From Chrysochromulina parva (taxonomy: Eukaryota; Haptophyta; Prymnesiales; Chrysochromulinaceae): 59,200 bases of DNA. The translations under genes and the position numbers were made by a program. The stretch spans positions 1-59,200 of the forward strand of contig PJAB01000028.1 in the NCBI GenBank assembly GCA_002887195.1, read 5' to 3'. A model generated the notes under the pieces. That model saw only the letters and a program-made list of their open reading frames with translations, had not been told where the DNA came from and did not search any database. Below, in pieces: positions 55,565 through 59,200 of the stretch; the stretch's first letter is position 1, and each line of letters starts with the position of its first letter.

Positions 55565-58282
55565 TCATCCTTCCGTGCGCCGTTGTGGCGCCCATGCCAG
55601 CCTTGACTCAATGCGCTCGGCCACCGTCTCCAGGATCTCATGCATGCCAAAGCCCAAGCCGCGCGAGGAGATCTCGCATGCTGCATGCAGACGGCCGACG
55701 GCCGCGAGGCGCTCCGCGTACGCCGCACCCTCGTCGCGTCCAGGGTCGAAAGAATGGAAGACGACAATGCCCGGGCACGTGCGCGTGAGTTGCTCGTCGG
55801 ACGCCAGGAGCGCCGAGACGCGCCAGTCCCAGTTGTGTGGCGGCACGTCGCGAAGAAAGTGGGTCCAGCTCCACGGGATCGAGTGCCGAGGGAGGAGTGA
55901 GTGCCACCAGCTCTTTGGCTCGCTCTGGTACTGTACGAAGGGGCCCACCATCGGGCAGATGGCCACGTGGCCATCCACATGAACGCCCGCGTGTGCGAGA
56001 GTGATCGCGATCTGGATGGCGAGATAGCCGCCCGCCGACATGCCCGCCACGAGGAAGCGGTGCCCGTGATAGGCGGGGTCGGCGAGTAGGGCTCGGGCGA
56101 CGTCCTCGCCGTCTTCGATGCTTGCCGGGAAAGCGTGCTCGGGCACTGTGCGATACTCGGTGCTCACCACAGTTGCATGCAAGCGATGCGCCAGGAACCG
56201 GCACAGCAGGCCCTCGCCCACGCCGCTGCCGCTGTTGCCAGGCATCCACAGGATGAGGAGGGGCGAACGTTCGTCGGCTTGTGCAGTGACTGATTCGGAC
56301 GGCACGGCGATTTCCACTGGGATGTTGCGCCCGGGCTGGCGCGAGGGTACCATCGTGATCGGTGTAGCGCTGGTGCCACGCCATCTCATGGGCAGGGCAA
56401 CCTGTGCGAGCATCCACGCGACATCAAAGAGCAGAGGACGCTCCTGTAGGCGCTCCATGGGCAGGAAAGATGAGAGGCGCGACCCGAAGCGAGAGGTGAC
56501 GAAGCGAGAGGTGACGCACATGTAGGCACACATGACGAGGAATCGCAGCAGGGCCATCGGCAGGAGTAGCATCTTCGTCAGGCTGCCAGTGCTGGCGGCA
56601 CTCAGATCGTGAGCAGGGCTCGGGCGCCTCCACCGCCCAGTCCCATCCACCGATGTCGCCCACGCGACCTTCAGTTCACCCAACGCAGATTCACGAGCGG
56701 CGGCGGCGGCCGCCTCGACGGCGGCTTGCTGCGCCCGGGCCGCCTCTGCCCGCGCCACTGCCACTGCCAACGCCACTGCGTGCTCCTGCGCGGCCGTCTC
56801 CGATCGGTCGCGCATCTCCGACGTTTGCTCTAAAGCGGTTGCGTGCCCCTTGCGCTCGTCTGCCAATGCCGCCACCGCAGCGTGCACCTTGCGCTCGGAC
56901 GCCAATGCCGCCACCGCGCGGGCCGCCTCTGCCTGAGTCCGCGCCGTCTGGGCCTTCGCTTCCTCCACCGCCGCCTTTGCCTGCGCCGCCTCCGCCTGCG
57001 CTCTCGCCGCCTCAGCCTCGGCTTGTGAGGTCGTCTTGGCCGCTACTGCCTGGGCCGTCTCCGCCTGAGCTCGCGCCACACCAAGCTCGAACTGCAGTGC
57101 CGCGCTCACCTCCGCTGCACTCGCCTCGGCGGCCTTCGCCGCCTTAGCCGCCTCCGCCTTAGCCGACGCCGTTGCACCGGCCGTCGCCACCTTCACCGCT
57201 GCAGCCTGCGCCGCTGCACCCTGCGCAACCAAAGCCTGCGTTTCCGAAGCCTGCGCGTGCAAGGCCTTTTCCCCAACGGCCATTTCCGTAACGGCCATGG
57301 TGGCCTCGACCGCCACGGACGGCAGGACGGGGCGCGGCGGCACCAGCCTCGCGGCAACCCTCGCGGGGGAGAGAGTGACCGCGAGCTGGCGCGAGAGGCG
57401 CTTCACCTTGCCGACTTCCTCGGGCGGAGTTCTGGAGCGCGTAGATGCCGCTGCCGCGGCCGCGGCCGCGGCTGCGGCCGCGGCCGTGCGTGCTTCAGCT
57501 GCTTCGGTCGAATCCGCCCGGTCGGCTTCGACCTCGGCCTTCGGCTTGAAGTGATCCTCGACGACGGCAAGGTGCATGCGATTCGTAACACGGACGTAAC
57601 CTTCACGTGACCGCACGGCATCCTCTGGGCTTGAGAGCCAGCCCCGTGGGAGATACGGGATCCCCGAGGCTACCAGAGACGGCGCGTTCGTGGTGTCATC
57701 TTCATCAGTGCTTGGCATGCCCGTGGTCCTGTTGGAGTTGGTCTCCTTGGTAACATCCTCCTCAAGGTCATCCACGGGCGTTGGAGGAGTTCCGTTCGGA
57801 TCGGCCATGGTTAATGGTACATGTACGGCCTTGGCAACGGCCGCCCTGACCAGGTCATGGTCATGGTCAGCGGAAAGACCATCATCATCATCGTCCATGT
57901 CTCGCTCCATGTTCGACCAGGTCGCGGCACGCGGGCGTGACGGGGTGTGCTCCACCTCATCAGTGACCGTCACCTCCATTTGATCAATCCACTCGCCTAC
58001 GACCGACAAGGCGGACTGCAGCTCATCGCGAGTGGATTGTCGCACACGCTCGAGCTCCGCAATTGTTGCCTCGCGGAGCTGCTCCATTTCGGTGGCACGC
58101 TCTTGCTCTGCATCGTGATGCGCAAGCTCTCTCTGCAAGGCGAGCCGCTGGATCTGCGACTGAATTGCTCCGAGTTCCCGACGCAGCTCGACAATCGCCG
58201 CTTGCTCAGGGGATGGTTGCAACCTCGGCCGGTTGAGGCCAAAGCTGCTCGAACGCCGGCGGGGGTTGCGAGGAGATTCCAT
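55565..58282 (-). CDS. Coiled-coil protein with C-terminal alpha/beta hydrolase domain (HSL-like)
   Basis: 905 aa from the ATG at 58282 (MESPRNPRRRSSSFG); the frame stays open upstream but that part is Arg/Val-rich shadow. A coiled coil (~25-95) and an acidic region come first. Then a very Ala-rich coiled coil (~245-560), a hydrophobic segment (LLLPMALLRFLVMCAYMCV) and an alpha/beta hydrolase (~640-900). The nucleophile elbow is GMSAGGYLA (GxSxG). The probable Asp lies in FDPGRDEGAAYAERL and the His in GFGMHEI. The usual HGGG oxyanion motif of HSL-type enzymes is replaced by MPGNSGSG. YRTVPEHAFPASIED before it is typical of the HSL/carboxylesterase group. Substrate unknown. Confidence 0.78.
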   Translation of the reverse strand: MESPRNPRRRSSSFGLNRPRLQPSPEQAAIVELRRELGAIQSQIQRLALQRELAHHDAEQERATEMEQLREATIAELERVRQSTRDELQSALSVVGEWIDQMEVTVTDEVEHTPSRPRAATWSNMERDMDDDDDGLSADHDHDLVRAAVAKAVHVPLTMADPNGTPPTPVDDLEEDVTKETNSNRTTGMPSTDEDDTTNAPSLVASGIPYLPRGWLSSPEDAVRSREGYVRVTNRMHLAVVEDHFKPKAEVEADRADSTEAAEARTAAAAAAAAAAAAASTRSRTPPEEVGKVKRLSRQLAVTLSPARVAARLVPPRPVLPSVAVEATMAVTEMAVGEKALHAQASETQALVAQGAAAQAAAVKVATAGATASAKAEAAKAAKAAEASAAEVSAALQFELGVARAQAETAQAVAAKTTSQAEAEAARAQAEAAQAKAAVEEAKAQTARTQAEAARAVAALASERKVHAAVAALADERKGHATALEQTSEMRDRSETAAQEHAVALAVAVARAEAARAQQAAVEAAAAAARESALGELKVAWATSVDGTGRWRRPSPAHDLSAASTGSLTKMLLLPMALLRFLVMCAYMCVTSRFVTSRFGSRLSSFLPMERLQERPLLFDVAWMLAQVALPMRWRGTSATPITMVPSRQPGRNIPVEIAVPSESVTAQADERSPLLILWMPGNSGSGVGEGLLCRFLAHRLHATVVSTEYRTVPEHAFPASIEDGEDVARALLADPAYHGHRFLVAGMSAGGYLAIQIAITLAHAGVHVDGHVAICPMVGPFVQYQSEPKSWWHSLLPRHSIPWSWTHFLRDVPPHNWDWRVSALLASDEQLTRTCPGIVVFHSFDPGRDEGAAYAERLAAVGRLHAACEISSRGLGFGMHEILETVAERIESRLAWAPQRRTEG

Positions 58283-59200
58283 CGCCACTTGGAACGCTGA
58301 GAACATCAAAAGGGTGTTCAAGAATGAGCACGCAGATGCAGCCAAGAGCGCCGTGGTTTTAGGCGGCGGCTGCTTTTTCGACCCTATTTTGGCAACTCGA
58401 TTGATCTTGCGCATCTTCCGCAATCTGAGCCTAGAAGTTACACAATATCCTACGGGTGCGTTGTCAGGGTGCGTTCTGTTGACTCTTCGCTCGACACGCA
58501 CGCACGCACGCACGCACGCACGCACGAGCAGCGCAACGCACCTCAATCGATCGCACTGCTGAGCAAACGTCGCAGAGAGACCCCAACCCCCGGGCCTCCC
58601 CATATGCCACCTCACGGCTTGCACTCTCGGCTGGGCCTTGCAGCTCATCGATTTGTTCGCGAGAAGCCACAAGATTTCGCGAGAAACTACAAGCGAAAAC
58701 TGACCACACGGCACACGCGCCCGCGCCCGCGCGCGCGCACGCAGACCACGCACCTCCAAACTGCAAACAATTGTTCTCCAAGGACCGGGCACGGGGGACA
58801 GGTCGTACTTGCTCGGGGCACGGGGAGGCCAGTTATACGAACTACCGGCACGGGGCCGATAGATGTAGTGTGGCTGGGACGGGGGGTGGGGGCCCGCAAG
58901 GGTAGTTGACGGGGGTGTAACGGCGACGGGGGTGCTCTCGCGTCAGCGGGGCAACTTGATTACCATCGTTATTACGCATTATTAGAGAGATAATGCACCA
59001 TAATGCAGGGTGCCAATCGACAGATCTTGGAACGTAGACCCCCGAACCGCGGAAATTCGGCTTGCATCGGTTAAGCGAAGCCCACAAACAGCATTTCCAA
59101 CTTTGTTCACGAAACATCCCGCGCACACCTTCGCTTCCGGTGCGACCCAGCACCTTGGCTGCCGCCCCTCTTTCCGTCTCAATGGTGAGGACATACATCC
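58283..59200. other. Intergenic to window end
   Basis: 5' flank of the hydrolase gene, then G-rich and AT-rich stretches. A microsatellite is the only clear feature. Confidence 0.45.
58496..58526. repeat. (CGCA)n microsatellite
   Basis: About seven head-to-tail copies of the tetramer CGCA/ACGC. Confidence 0.9.

Noticed and set aside
58283..58792. 170-residue extension of the coiled-coil hydrolase
   Set aside because: It runs through the CGCA microsatellite and gives Arg/Val/Cys repeats; no upstream feature supports translation there.

Overview
The window is nuclear DNA from a GC-rich, gene-dense eukaryotic microalga. Evidence: spliceosomal introns with GT..AG ends, eukaryote-only proteins (TFIIF alpha, CWC21, CEP131, ERCC1, SH3BP5-like, VPS9, UBX/SEP) and a plastid-type sedoheptulose-bisphosphatase. 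The SBPase and an Orange-like zinc-finger protein both start with an ER-type signal sequence that appears to end next to an aromatic residue (GFVVP, GAWQL). That is the targeting style of secondary red-lineage plastids. I infer a haptophyte (Prymnesium/Chrysochromulina type) rather than a stramenopile, but the lineage is not proven. Most genes are intronless; the introns found are mostly 64-260 nt. No tRNA, rRNA, transposase or CRISPR array was recognised.

Layout. 0.4-3.9 kb: a tandem-WWE protein ending in a trypsin-like protease domain. 4.6-12.3 kb, all minus strand: a coiled-coil gene with a repeat-filled intron, a secreted ankyrin protein, ERCC1, an Mpv17/PMP22 protein and a double DCD-domain protein. 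12.8-18.1 kb: two divergent pairs, TFIIF alpha with Orange-like and a secreted double-SAM protein with a PX-START protein. 18.7-28.3 kb: a PDZ protein, a VPS9 Rab exchange factor, an unknown gene, SBPase, a permuted papain-fold protein, a NUDT22-type Nudix protein and a probably myristoylated protein. 29-33.7 kb: a p47/Shp1-like p97 cofactor divergent from a coiled-coil tail-anchored protein, then CWC21 and a small PDZ protein. 34.9-43 kb: CEP131, an SGNH hydrolase, a gamma-glutamylcyclotransferase-like protein and two small divergent unknown genes. 43.6-51.5 kb: an SH3BP5-like protein divergent from a giant gene coding UIM-PUB-KEG/MIB-like-ankyrin-SAM-kinase-ADP-ribosyltransferase. 52-58.3 kb: a secreted LRR protein, a KH + telobox-Myb protein, an unknown signal-peptide protein and a coiled-coil alpha/beta hydrolase.

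Functional themes: ubiquitin/p97 and ADP-ribose signalling (WWE protease, PUB/UIM/ART giant, SEP-UBX cofactor), Rab activation (VPS9, SH3BP5), flagellar or centriolar biology (CEP131), and plastid metabolism (SBPase, Orange-like).

The most unusual features are (1) the giant tankyrase-like protein with a kinase domain between SAM and ART, (2) the WWE-protease fusion, and (3) a set of introns built from tandem CTCTGAT units. Two of these introns are bounded by near-perfect duplications of exon sequence containing AGGT, which looks like recent intron gain by tandem duplication.
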